Origin: Isachenkonia alkalipeptolytica
Lineage (GTDB): Bacteria; Bacillota; Clostridia; Peptostreptococcales; T1SED10-28
NCBI RefSeq assembly: GCF_009910325.1
Contig: NZ_SUMG01000006.1
Location: forward strand, 121,960 to 185,959
DNA: 64,000 nucleotides
Reading direction: 5' to 3'
A program made the position numbers and the translations under genes. Below the pieces are notes generated by a model. It was not told the origin of the DNA. It saw only the letters and a list, made by a program, of their open reading frames with translations, and searched no databases. Every line of letters starts with the position of its first letter. Positions within the stretch are counted from its first letter, which is position 1. Positions 8,835 through 17,054 of the stretch are shown one piece after another.

Positions 8835-9324
8835 ATAATTTTCCTCCTAATTATTACGGTTTAAAATTTTAAATTATGCTCTGATATATTATGTATTCCC
8901 TGATTTTCATAAAAAAATCTAATTCAAGACTAAAGAACTAGATAAAATAGCCTAAAAGGAGCTCAAAGAACCAAGTACATTCCCTATATTCGTATAAATC
9001 CTGTCTTCCCATGTAGAATAGTAAGTGCTTAAGAAATGGTTCAGAGGGCATATATTAATAATCTAGGTTAAATCTACGAAATGTTAACGTTTGAGATTGT
9101 TTAAAAAAAGGGAATAAACATGATAAGCGGCTGAAGAAAATAGGCATTTACTTGCATAGACCTGTCAATTAATGGCGGGTCTTTAACTTTTCACTCGGCA
9201 TATTACATGATACTCCTTATAGCAAAAACTTGTCATAGAGTTAACAATGAAATGTTTACTGAATCTGGAAATGGGTAGAAAGATGTTACAAAATTAATAT
9301 TTTAAAATAATAAGTGGAAGCTAT
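8835..9324. other. Intergenic region without a recognisable gene
   Basis: Divergent region between the PBP and the ABM leader. Only a short stem AGACCTG/CGGGTCT (9158-9164 with 9176-9182, one G-T pair) followed by TTAACTTTT stands out. I see no open frame with a ribosome site. Confidence 0.4.
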
Positions 9325-9331
9325 GATTTTC

Positions 9332-9410
9332 CGGTTACGTTTGGACGCTTATGACCGGAGGGGAGCCAGTAGCGTAACCGACCAAAGGGTCGGTTTTATT
9401 TTTGAAAGAA
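9332..9410 (+). promoter_or_regulatory. Structured leader with competing stem and terminator (candidate riboswitch)
   Basis: CGGTTACG (9332-9339) pairs perfectly with CGTAACCG (9373-9380), enclosing about 30 G/A-rich bases including GACCGGAGGGGAGCCAG. The 3' arm overlaps the 5' arm of a terminator, AACCGACC (9376-9383) with GGTCGGTT (9388-9395), loop AAAG, then TTATTTTT. Both structures cannot form together. The ribosome site and start of the ABM gene follow at once. This is the layout of a transcription attenuator or riboswitch. I cannot match the inner sequence to a known aptamer class. Confidence 0.6.
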
Positions 9411-9423
9411 AGGAGGTGCAAAA

Positions 9424-9741
9424 ATGTCTGTACTCTCTGTCATGAAATGGAATATCAACCCTGCGAAGACTGAAGAGTACGAAAAGTGGGCCCAGTCCGC
9501 CATAAAGAGAACTCTAGAGGCCCCGGGGGTCGTAGAGTTCCGATCGTACCGTGCTACTACCGGCGATTTCCAGGTTATTGTAACCCATGAATTTGCTGAT
9601 TTGAACGCCTGGGCCAACTGGCAGGCTAACGAAGAGGTCCAAAAGGTCAATGAAGAACTCTACACTGTAGCCACAAATATTCAAAAAGAAGTGTGGGGCC
9701 CCTCGCCTGTAGCCCCCAAACCCATCCGACCCGGTGGATAA
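9424..9741 (+). CDS. Small ABM/dimeric alpha-beta barrel protein
   Basis: 105 residues. MSVLSVMKWNINPAKTEEYEKW, APGVVEFRSYR, FQVIVTHEFADLNAWANW and a C-terminal helix match the antibiotic-biosynthesis-monooxygenase-like dimeric barrel, split here into short motifs. Such proteins act on quinones, haem or small aromatics, or have no known reaction. The ribosome site GAAAGGAGGTG precedes ATG at 9424. A terminator follows at 9764, so the gene is largely monocistronic. Control by the structured leader upstream is inferred. The Pro-rich last 15 residues are unusual for the family. Confidence 0.75.
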   Translation: MSVLSVMKWNINPAKTEEYEKWAQSAIKRTLEAPGVVEFRSYRATTGDFQVIVTHEFADLNAWANWQANEEVQKVNEELYTVATNIQKEVWGPSPVAPKPIRPGG

Positions 9742-9763
9742 TGAGCCAGAAAACAGAAAAAAA

Positions 9764-9812
9764 TACCAGGGGACTGTGAATTTTTTTTACAGTCTCTTGG
9801 TATTTTGTTATT
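9764..9812 (+). terminator. Terminator after the ABM gene
   Basis: 14-bp stem TACCAGGGGACTGT (9764-9777) with ACAGTCTCTTGGTA (9789-9802), two G-T pairs, then TTTTGTTATT. Confidence 0.8.
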
Positions 9813-9856
9813 ATGTATTAGTAAAGAAATCATTACATATAAGGAGCTACTCATCA

Positions 9857-11254
9857 GTGAAAACAATCAATCCAAAATATACGATCATCATCTTAATTAC
9901 AACCTTTATACTAATCGGCCTAGGCGTGTTTTTTCTAAACACGGCCATAATCGGACTGTTATTCGGCAGTGTTTTATCGGTAATCTTTTGCCTTAAGTCG
10001 GGATTTAGCCTTAAAGAGTCCCTTACCATGATTTTAATGGGAGTGAAAAATGCGAAGATTATTGTGATGATCATGTCCTTAATCGGGGTATTGTCGGCCT
10101 TATGGATGGCCAGCGGTACCATGGCAAGCTTAATGGATTTTGGCTTCAGTCATCTTTTAAGCTTTAATCTGGTGCTGTCCATATTTATAATCACCGGTGT
10201 TTTTTCCCTGATCCTGGGAACCTCCATCGGAACCTTAAGCGTTTTAGGTGTGCCCTTTATGGAGATTGGAACCACTTTGGGGATTCCTGCAGGAATTATC
10301 GGCGGCGCCCTGGTTTCCGGAATCTACGTCGGGGACAGAATATCCCCCATATCCAGCAGTTTAAATTTGAATGCCTCCATGACCGGTACCTTGGTAATTG
10401 ATAATATCAAAGCCGGTATGAAAACCATTGGCCCCGTGATTCTTCTTTCCGCTCTGCTTTACGGTTTCATCGGCCGGGGATATGATGTTGGAAATACCCA
10501 TGTGGAGAAGATCTCCGTCATAAGAGATCTGTTGGACAGCAGTTTTAGTTTAGGTTTTATCAATTTACTACCGGTACTTGTTTTAACCCTGCTCGCCCTG
10601 ATGAAAGTGAAAATTGTATATGGCATGATTGTTAGTATAATCACCACGATACTCCTACTTTTACTCAACGGCACAGTGGGCTTACCGGAACTGTTTAGAA
10701 TTATGGTAGTTGGTTTCCATCCTGAAAGTGGCGAACTGCACAGTGTCATTTCCGGCGGCGGCTTTTTATCCATGACCAATGTAATTTTTGTCATTCTTTT
10801 TTCCACAGGTTTTAGCGGGATCCTGGAGCATTCCGGAGGGATCAAACCCCTGATCCGGAGTTTTTCTAACATGGTGAAAACCTCAGGGCAACTAACTGGG
10901 AAAACCTCCTTGCTGGCTTTCTCCATAAATGTTGTGACCTGCAATCAGAGCCTTGCGATTATTATCCCCGGAAGATTTTTAACGGAAACCTTTGAAGAAA
11001 AAGGACTGACCAGGCTGAACCTGTCCCGAACCCTGGGAGATACCAGCGTGGTAACCGTGCCCTTAATCCCTTGGAATGTGAATGCCATCGCTATTGTATC
11101 CATTATCGGAATCAGCACCTTTAGTTACCTGCCCTATGCATTTTTGTGTTTGCTGCTTCCTTTGTACAATATTATCCATGAGTTTTTTCAGCAAAAAAAT
11201 ATCAAGGATGAACTTAAGGAACCAAAAGGGACGGAGGTGTTTGAGTCATCATGA
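9857..11254 (+). CDS. nhaC: Na+/H+ antiporter, NhaC family
   Basis: 465 residues with about 11 membrane helices. The conserved loop GDRISPISSSLNLNAS (near residue 157) and a second half with TCNQSLAIIIPGR and LGDTSVVTVPLIPWNVNA are NhaC signatures. It exchanges cytoplasmic Na+ for external protons and helps keep cytoplasmic pH neutral in alkaline media. The start is GTG at 9857, set by AAGGAG 10 bases upstream; longer readings would run back through a terminator. The last residues EPKGTEVF, and the stop, are encoded by repeat R1, so the natural C-terminus has been replaced or extended. Confidence 0.88.
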   Translation: MKTINPKYTIIILITTFILIGLGVFFLNTAIIGLLFGSVLSVIFCLKSGFSLKESLTMILMGVKNAKIIVMIMSLIGVLSALWMASGTMASLMDFGFSHLLSFNLVLSIFIITGVFSLILGTSIGTLSVLGVPFMEIGTTLGIPAGIIGGALVSGIYVGDRISPISSSLNLNASMTGTLVIDNIKAGMKTIGPVILLSALLYGFIGRGYDVGNTHVEKISVIRDLLDSSFSLGFINLLPVLVLTLLALMKVKIVYGMIVSIITTILLLLLNGTVGLPELFRIMVVGFHPESGELHSVISGGGFLSMTNVIFVILFSTGFSGILEHSGGIKPLIRSFSNMVKTSGQLTGKTSLLAFSINVVTCNQSLAIIIPGRFLTETFEEKGLTRLNLSRTLGDTSVVTVPLIPWNVNAIAIVSIIGISTFSYLPYAFLCLLLPLYNIIHEFFQQKNIKDELKEPKGTEVFESS

Positions 11255-11283
11255 CTCAAATACCTCCGTCCCTTTTGGTTCCT
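11217..11283. repeat. Palindromic repeat R1, copy a
   Basis: Two 33-base arms pair around position 11250 with one G-T mismatch. The outer arm reads AGGAACCAAAAGGGACGGAGG. It contains the nhaC stop and lies between convergent nhaC and the ABC-F gene, so it can end transcription from both sides. A half copy (CCCCTTTTGGTTC-like) follows on the right. Confidence 0.92.
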
Positions 11284-11293
11284 CCCCTTTGGT

Positions 11294-13240
11294 TCATCCC
11301 TCTAAAGTAGCCCACTGCTCCATGGTTTTTTCGATGGATTGATTTAGCGTCTCCTTTTTCCCGTATAGCTCAGAAAGCTTTTCATAATCGGAACCGATGG
11401 TTGTCATGGCTTCATCAATTTCCGCGATTTCTCTTTCGAGCCTTTCCACCAGGGCTTCCAGTTTTGCTTTTTCCCGTTCCCCATTTCTTCTCTTTTTCTG
11501 GTGTCCGAGCTTTTTGCTCTTTTTAGCCTTTCCTGTGGGTTTTTCTTGGATTTCGATCATTTCCTGCTCCTTTCTCCTTTCCTGATCTTTCATAGCTTTA
11601 TACTCCTCATAATTTCCAATATAGCTTGTAAATCCCCTGTTCTCAATCGCCACCAACCGCTGGGCAATCTCGTTGATAAAATAGCGGTCATGGGAGATAA
11701 AAAGTACCGTTCCTTTAAAGTTCTTCAGCACTTCTTCGAACCTTTCGATGGAGGCAATGTCCAGGTGGTTGGTTGGCTCATCCAGTATGATCAGATTAAT
11801 ATCCTCATATAACATCCGGGCAAGCTTTAAGCGGATTTTTTCGCCTCCGGAGAGATGCTTTACCGTTTCAAACACACTGTTTCCCTGAAACATAAACCTG
11901 GCCAAATACTCCCTGGCCTTTCCCTCATCGATGAAAAGATCTTCCCTGAAACAGTCCAGCACCGTAAGATTCTCGTTGTGAAATGCCACCTCCTGGGGTA
12001 AGTAGGCGGCCCGTACCCCCTCCCCTATTTTTACGCTTCCCTGGTCCGGCGGCTCCTCCCCTAACAGCATTTTAAAAAAAGTGGTCTTACCACTGCCGTT
12101 AGGTCCGATCAACGCCACCTTTTCTCCATAGGAGATCAAGAGATCCGTATTTTTGAAGATCTCTTTCTCCTCATATCCTTTGGTCAGGGACTCCGCCAAA
12201 ATCGTTTGTTTTCCCGATCTTCCGTTGCCGTTAATATCCAGTCGCATATTTTTCCTCTGCATCACCGGTTTTTGGATTCGGTCCATTTTCTCGAGCTTTG
12301 TTTGAATGCTTGCCGCCCGCTTAAAAAATTTATTGTTATCCGCTCGAATGGCCCAGTCTCTTAACTGTTTTACCTGATCTTCCATGGCACGGATTCTCTT
12401 TTGTTCTTCACAGTACTGCTCATATTGAATTCTGAGGTTTTCCGCCCGCTGGGCCGCATAGGCGGAGTAGTTTCCTTTATAGGTGATGGACTTCTTGCCC
12501 TCCACCTCCACAATTTTTGTCACCACATGATCTAAAAAGTAGCGGTCGTGGGATACCACAAGGACAATCCCGTCGTAGTTCTTTAAATAACCCTCTAACC
12601 ACTGAATGGCCTGAAGATCCAGATGATTGGTGGGCTCATCCAACAGCAGAATATCCGGCTGGTCAATCAACAGCTTTCCCAGCACCACGGTGGTTTTTTC
12701 ACCCCCGCTTAAAATACTAAAGTCTTTTTGTAAAAATCCGTCATCAAATTGCAGGCCCGTAATGATTTTTTGCAGCTTTTCCTCGCTTTGGTAGCCGCCC
12801 TTTGCTTCGTAGGCCTCTGTTAAGGAGCTGTACTGCTTTAACGCTTTTTGCAGTTTCTCTCCTTCAAGCACTTTCATCGATTTTTCCAGCTGACGCATGT
12901 TAGTTTCAAGTTCTCGTACTTCCTCAAAGGCTTGGTTTAGCACATCCATCACTGTAACTCCCTCGGGGTAATCCGGGATTTGCTGTAGATAGGCAGCGCT
13001 CGCCCGGTTTGGCAGATGAATCAGACCCTCATCGTAGCCCGGACTGGAGGTTTGAGGATATCCCGGCCAATAGTGCATCGGTTCAATTCCTGCAATCAGC
13101 TTTAATATGGTGCTTTTCCCTCCGCCGTTTTCCCCGACGATTCCGACTTTTTCCCCTGCGTATACGTCAAAGGAGATATTTTTAAGGATGAGGTGACCCT
13201 CCAGGTATTTCTTTATTCCCTTTAATGATAATTCAAACAT
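11294..13240 (-). CDS. ABC-F family ATPase (YdiF/Uup-like)
   Basis: 648 residues with two ABC cassettes and no membrane helices. Walker A GENGGGKST and GPNGSGKTT, signatures LSGGEKTTV and LSGGEKIRL, and two Walker B segments ending DEPTNHLD. A basic linker between the cassettes contains KRAASIQTKLEKMDRI. A Lys-rich stretch and coiled coil of about 75 residues end the protein. ABC-F proteins bind the ribosomal E site and relieve stalled or antibiotic-bound ribosomes. The length fits housekeeping YdiF better than dedicated resistance factors. ATG at 13240 follows GGGGAATAAC. Confidence 0.93.
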   Translation of the reverse strand: MFELSLKGIKKYLEGHLILKNISFDVYAGEKVGIVGENGGGKSTILKLIAGIEPMHYWPGYPQTSSPGYDEGLIHLPNRASAAYLQQIPDYPEGVTVMDVLNQAFEEVRELETNMRQLEKSMKVLEGEKLQKALKQYSSLTEAYEAKGGYQSEEKLQKIITGLQFDDGFLQKDFSILSGGEKTTVVLGKLLIDQPDILLLDEPTNHLDLQAIQWLEGYLKNYDGIVLVVSHDRYFLDHVVTKIVEVEGKKSITYKGNYSAYAAQRAENLRIQYEQYCEEQKRIRAMEDQVKQLRDWAIRADNNKFFKRAASIQTKLEKMDRIQKPVMQRKNMRLDINGNGRSGKQTILAESLTKGYEEKEIFKNTDLLISYGEKVALIGPNGSGKTTFFKMLLGEEPPDQGSVKIGEGVRAAYLPQEVAFHNENLTVLDCFREDLFIDEGKAREYLARFMFQGNSVFETVKHLSGGEKIRLKLARMLYEDINLIILDEPTNHLDIASIERFEEVLKNFKGTVLFISHDRYFINEIAQRLVAIENRGFTSYIGNYEEYKAMKDQERRKEQEMIEIQEKPTGKAKKSKKLGHQKKRRNGEREKAKLEALVERLEREIAEIDEAMTTIGSDYEKLSELYGKKETLNQSIEKTMEQWATLEG

Positions 13241-13373
13241 GTTATTCCCCTACTTTCATTTTAGTCTATGTATGCTGTCGTTAATAGGATAAACTATATT
13301 GGCGCTTTTCAGAACCGTCCAAGGGCTACTTTTCCCTCCCTCTTGGGGTAGAGTTTGTCTCCGTCTTAAGGAG

Positions 13374-13408
13374 GATAAAAAATAACCTGTCCGGTTTATT
13401 CAGACAGG
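13374..13408 (-). terminator. Terminator of the flavodoxin gene
   Basis: Stem CCTGTC/GACAGG (13386-13391 with 13403-13408), followed on the minus strand by TTATTTTTTATCC. Confidence 0.7.
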
Positions 13409-13478
13409 CTCTTGGCACGGTAAAGGTTTGGGCGGGATTATATGCATACAGGTACGGGTCCCTGGGTCCGGTTCGTTT

Positions 13479-13958
13479 TTAACCCTGCAGTGCCTTGGCA
13501 AAGGCGTGGATATTTTCTTCATTAATACGAAACTTGCTCTCCTTAACCTTAGATACTTTTTTCACAACAAACCTCGACAAAAAATTCAACTTCTCAAAGT
13601 CAAACTCATAACCAAAATACCCCTTTGCCGTGGCAAGATCGTATATTTTCCCCTTAAAAGACGTGGATAACTGGTCCTCAGCCAGTTCTTCATTTCCACA
13701 GCAGATAAATATCCCGAGATTCTTCGTTATCAACAGCTCCTCATTTTCCCTGCAAAATTCCTGCACCTCTTTTTGGATGCTTCCGGCATAAATGGAGCCG
13801 CCTACAGCAATTGTATCAAACTTTGTTAAGTCGATGGATTTTGCGCTGCTCTCTTTCAGGTTGATGAGCGTCGTATTCCCTTCGATTTTTTCAGCCAGGC
13901 TTTTGGCGGCTTTTTCCGTTGCACCGTGTTTTGTACAATAGGCAATTAATGTTTCCAT
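13479..13958 (-). CDS. Flavodoxin-domain protein (HemG-like)
   Basis: 159 residues. The FMN loop YCTKHGATEKAAK at about 7-19 has the TxHGxT pattern of the HemG/flavodoxin_5 group. GGSIYAGSIQKEVQEFC follows, and the C-terminal part YFGYEFDFEKLNFLSRFVVKK (split by a basic patch) is typical of this group. Relatives include menaquinone-dependent protoporphyrinogen oxidase, but in anaerobes they are mostly of unknown redox role. Start ATG at 13958 follows AAAGGAGGAAG. Confidence 0.82.
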   Translation of the reverse strand: METLIAYCTKHGATEKAAKSLAEKIEGNTTLINLKESSAKSIDLTKFDTIAVGGSIYAGSIQKEVQEFCRENEELLITKNLGIFICCGNEELAEDQLSTSFKGKIYDLATAKGYFGYEFDFEKLNFLSRFVVKKVSKVKESKFRINEENIHAFAKALQG

Positions 13959-14000
13959 GTTTTTCTTCCTCCTTTATTTTTTTCTATAATTTTTAACTTT

Positions 14001-14059
14001 TCGCTTTTTAACTTAATCGCTTTTTAGTTTTTGCGCTTTTTAGTTTTTTCGCTTTTTAA
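14001..14059. repeat. Four imperfect 16-base repeats
   Basis: Units beginning CGCTTTTTA recur with 16-17 base spacing, in the gap between the FMN-binding gene and the flavodoxin gene. Low-complexity T-rich sequence; no gene. Confidence 0.65.
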
Positions 14060-14154
14060 AATTTCCTAATTCCCGGGTTTTCTCCGTTAACAGGGATTCT
14101 CGGCTCACTATTCAATTTCCTTCCTTATTTTAATTTTCTTTTACTTTTCAGGGC

Positions 14155-14538
14155 TTACTCTCCGATCAACGCATTTTCTATGGCTTTTAGATAGGCCTTG
14201 CTGGACACCGTGGCACCGGATACCACTTCCACCTCTAGACTTTGATGCTCTATTACCTTTTCATAGATCTCTTTTTTAACCTTCTTCATTTCAAATCCAT
14301 CCACTAAGCGAATGCTTTGGATCTTTCCGTCCAGGACCTCAACCTCGACCTCGTTTTTCCATCTTACCCCATCATACTCTCCCGGATAGATTCCGTCCTC
14401 CAGGTTTTGAAGGTTCACTTCATGGATTACAAGGGCTTTCCCCTCGTCTAAACCTCTCGTTACGAAAAACAACATAACCAGACCGACAACACCCACGACC
14501 AGACCTGCACCGATCAGCACCTTTTTCCATTTTTTCAT
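14155..14538 (-). CDS. Membrane-anchored FMN-binding domain protein
   Basis: 127 residues. One N-terminal helix (about 7-27) is followed by an FMN_bind domain: DGIYPGEYDGVRW, VLDGKIQSIRLVDG and the flavinylation-type motif SGATVSSKAYLKAIENAL. In RnfG/NqrC-type domains FMN is attached through a phosphoester to the Thr of S/TGAT, which is present here. The domain should face outward and take part in membrane electron transfer. No ApbE flavin transferase is in the window. It is the next gene upstream of the flavodoxin on the same strand. Confidence 0.88.
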   Translation of the reverse strand: MKKWKKVLIGAGLVVGVVGLVMLFFVTRGLDEGKALVIHEVNLQNLEDGIYPGEYDGVRWKNEVEVEVLDGKIQSIRLVDGFEMKKVKKEIYEKVIEHQSLEVEVVSGATVSSKAYLKAIENALIGE

Positions 14539-14639
14539 TTTTTTATCTTTCCTTTCTCTAAATCTATTTTTTGCTAATACAAACCGAACAACTCTTTCGA
14601 TTCTTTCGATATTTTAAATAACGTTTCCCGCATTGATTA

Positions 14640-14992
14640 TGGTCAATCACGCCTCCAACTCCCGTAAAGAAAATCGTCCAATGGTCTCTGAATGCCGAGT
14701 TTCATAGCGTACTCATGAACCGTTTTTTGCTTTAAGGGATCTGTGCCCGTGGTAATTCAAGGACTGTATGGCATAGTTCCCATACTTCTGCCGAGGACTT
14801 GCCCAGTTTTTCCAACGCACGATAAACTGCAAGAGCCCGGGAAGAAATGCTCAACATATTGTTGAACATTCTTTGGCGATATCCTTTAAAATAGGAGCCT
14901 CCGCTCATCAGCTCCTCCCTATACCAACGTCCTATATCATAGTAGCTGACCCTGCTGAATTACCCAAAATATTTATCTTTCCGAAACCCCGG
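14640..14992 (-). pseudogene. Decayed fragment resembling ATC-hydrolase-type protein
   Basis: The minus strand reads FNNMLSISSRALAVYRALEK then LGKSSAEVWELCHTVL before a stop, and the frame is broken on both sides. The pattern resembles the middle of the L-2-amino-thiazoline-4-carboxylate hydrolase-like family (short helical block, then WxLCH). No start, ribosome site or continuous frame. The match is from memory and weak. Confidence 0.3.
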
Positions 14993-15063
14993 CTTCATGT
15001 TAATCAATCCTTCCAGGGTGTTGGAAAAAGGGATGGCACTGCAAAAGTCCGCATATATAAACA

Positions 15064-15663
15064 TTACTTTTCTCTAAAGTTTTTCTCTTTATAAGGAAAC
15101 CCCTTTTCAAAGGCTAAAAGCTCCTCCTCGTTTACCTCAAAGGCCTTATCAATATGGAATCTTCCCTGGATCCCCCCTAGTCCCTCTTCCTGTAATTCCA
15201 ATGCCATGAATTCATCAAAATTTTCTCCTGTATCGGTTTGTATATTGTACTTTTTCGCATTTTCAAATCCAAACCGCCCGTAATATCTGGGATTGCCGAA
15301 GATCACGACCCCCTTATATCCCATGTCCTTAGCTTTTTTCAGGGTTTCTTCCAACAGTCTGGAACCAATGCCTTTTCTTTGATACTCCGGTAATACGCTG
15401 ATTGGCCCCATGCATAAAACCTCATGCTCCTGCTTATTTTCACTGCGGACTTTCGCCAAGGTATAAATGACATTGCCGATAATCTGCTTGCGGTCACATA
15501 TCACATAACTGAGCTCTTTCACAAAGGCCGGTGATTTTCTCAAGTTATGTACGATTAAATGCTCGTCACAGCCCGGTCCATAAAGATCCCAGAAGGCTTC
15601 CCTTGTAAGAAATTCGACCTTTTGATAATCCTTTCCTTCTTCTAATCTAATGACCAGTTCCAT
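15064..15663 (-). CDS. GNAT N-acetyltransferase
   Basis: 199 residues. LCMGPISVLPEYQRKGIGSRLL (in two parts) holds the acetyl-CoA motif A, QRKGIGS. It is followed by GVVIFGNPRYYGRFGFENAKK, typical of the YhbS-like subgroup that acetylates small amines or proteins. I choose ATG at 15663 (MELVIRLEEG) because AAGGAGGGTTTGGCAA lies just before it; a longer reading has no site. A decayed paralogue fragment of this gene lies at 54.9 kb. Confidence 0.9.
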   Translation of the reverse strand: MELVIRLEEGKDYQKVEFLTREAFWDLYGPGCDEHLIVHNLRKSPAFVKELSYVICDRKQIIGNVIYTLAKVRSENKQEHEVLCMGPISVLPEYQRKGIGSRLLEETLKKAKDMGYKGVVIFGNPRYYGRFGFENAKKYNIQTDTGENFDEFMALELQEEGLGGIQGRFHIDKAFEVNEEELLAFEKGFPYKEKNFREK

Positions 15664-15821
15664 TTGCCAAACCCTCCTTTCCCATTGTCCGGAGCCAGCC
15701 CAAACCATTACACGTGCTCGTAAAACATTAAAAGATCTGATTTTCCATAGCCGGTCTCTTATCAGTTGAAATAGCCCTGTATGCGTATTTCAGAGTAAAT
15801 ACAGCGTTAATAATTTCTGTA

Positions 15822-16640
15822 TTATATTGTCTGTTTTATATTTTCTGTTTTACAATGTATGTTTTCGATTGTTTCCAAAAAAGCAAGCAATATTTTGTTA
15901 AACTCCGTATCATTGTCCTGATTGGCAATATGGTTGGCCTTAGGGATAACCCCTCGTTGGCTTCCCGGGATCCGCTTATGCCATTTTTTTGAAAGCCTTC
16001 GGGTATATATATCATCTTCCCCGTAGGTGATCAATAGCGGTTTGTCCGGTGGTGCCGGGACCCCTTCAAGCATATCTTCACCCATATCCTTGGTAATCTT
16101 CAGTATCATATCCTTTCCTGTTTTTGAAACCACATTCTCCATGTACCTTCGGGCTTCCAAAGTATTGGTCCTGTGCTTAGCCAAGGAACGGTAAAACATC
16201 TTATCCGGCATGATTTTCATAGAACCGGTCATACTAAAAGCCGGTTTCAGGAGACTGCTGTATTTCGGGTGCAAGGGAAGTCCACCGATATGAACCGTGG
16301 CAATCACTCTTTCCGGGTGTTTGCATAGCACATGTTGAATCACAAAACTGCCGAGGGAAAGGCCTCCTAATACCGCACGATCTGTCCCGGTCTCATCCAG
16401 TAACTCCACCAGACAATCCGCTGCCATCAGGGTAAAACGCATATCATGCTTTGCCATGGTTGAACGGCCATGGCCCGGCATATCCCATACAATCACCCGG
16501 TATTCTTTTTCCAGGGCTTTTACTTGCTTTTCAAAGGTTTTGTGATCCATGCCTACACCATGACACAGTGCAAGCACCGGTGCGCCTTCGGGCCCGCTGA
16601 ACTCGTAGTAAATCTCTCCGTATTTTGATTTGTATATCAT
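15822..16640 (-). CDS. Alpha/beta hydrolase
   Basis: 272 residues. Oxyanion HGVG, nucleophile elbow GLSLGS (Ser near 109), acid in YGEDD and catalytic His in PKANHIAN form a standard triad. MPGHGRS after strand 4 is typical of the esterase/haloperoxidase-like group. The substrate is unknown. ATG at 16640 is chosen for GGAAGGAGGGAAAGCA upstream; a longer reading of 22 codons lacks a site and runs toward the terminator at 16.7 kb. Confidence 0.88.
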   Translation of the reverse strand: MIYKSKYGEIYYEFSGPEGAPVLALCHGVGMDHKTFEKQVKALEKEYRVIVWDMPGHGRSTMAKHDMRFTLMAADCLVELLDETGTDRAVLGGLSLGSFVIQHVLCKHPERVIATVHIGGLPLHPKYSSLLKPAFSMTGSMKIMPDKMFYRSLAKHRTNTLEARRYMENVVSKTGKDMILKITKDMGEDMLEGVPAPPDKPLLITYGEDDIYTRRLSKKWHKRIPGSQRGVIPKANHIANQDNDTEFNKILLAFLETIENIHCKTENIKQTI

Positions 16641-16703
16641 TGCTTTCCCTCCTTCCAATATAATGATTTTATCCCCGGGGAGCCTGGCTTTTATGTGTTG
16701 TAG

Positions 16704-16731
16704 CAAAAAACAACCGACCGCGAAGGGTCGG
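16704..16731 (-). terminator. Terminator upstream of the hydrolase
   Basis: CCGACC/GGTCGG stem (16714-16719 with 16726-16731), followed on the minus strand by TTGTTTTTTG. It ends transcription from the 17-18 kb side. Confidence 0.8.
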
Positions 16732-16848
16732 CGCTCATATAGTTGTTCCTTTTTTACCCTGCCAAATAATTATCAAACAATTTATATTTTTATTTTTACA
16801 AAAACTTTCATTACTTTTACCTCATCGGGCGTCGGTACTTTTGTGGCT

Positions 16849-17030
16849 TTATAAGGGTTTTAATAAGTCTCTATCTACAAGATTTTGATATACGGCCTTC
16901 ATCGATCCATCTTTATTACCATAGATATTCTTTACAATCATTTTTCTAACAAGCAGTGCTGTAATTAATCGGTCGATATCACCTTCATCAGAGTACCTCC
17001 CGTTATTCTCAATAACACCGGCGCGCCTCC
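16849..17030 (-). pseudogene. C-terminal gene remnant, unknown family
   Basis: About 60 codons are open on the minus strand, ending TAA at 16849. The text includes GVIENNGRYSDEGDIDRL, ITALLVRKMIVKNI and YQNLVDRDLLKPL, which reads like real protein, but there is no start codon or ribosome site at its left edge. It is probably the tail of a deleted gene; I do not recognise it. Confidence 0.35.
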
Positions 17031-17054
17031 CGGCTTTTTTTCCTGGGAGACGAC

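Noticed and set aside
9376..9383. Resemblance of AACCGACC to the 3' end of c-di-GMP-II riboswitches
   Set aside because: The rest of the conserved c-di-GMP-II core is missing; the match is to a few bases only.
9734..9856. 41-codon N-terminal extension of NhaC
   Set aside because: It runs through a strong terminator; GTG 9857 has AAGGAG at correct spacing and begins at the first helix.
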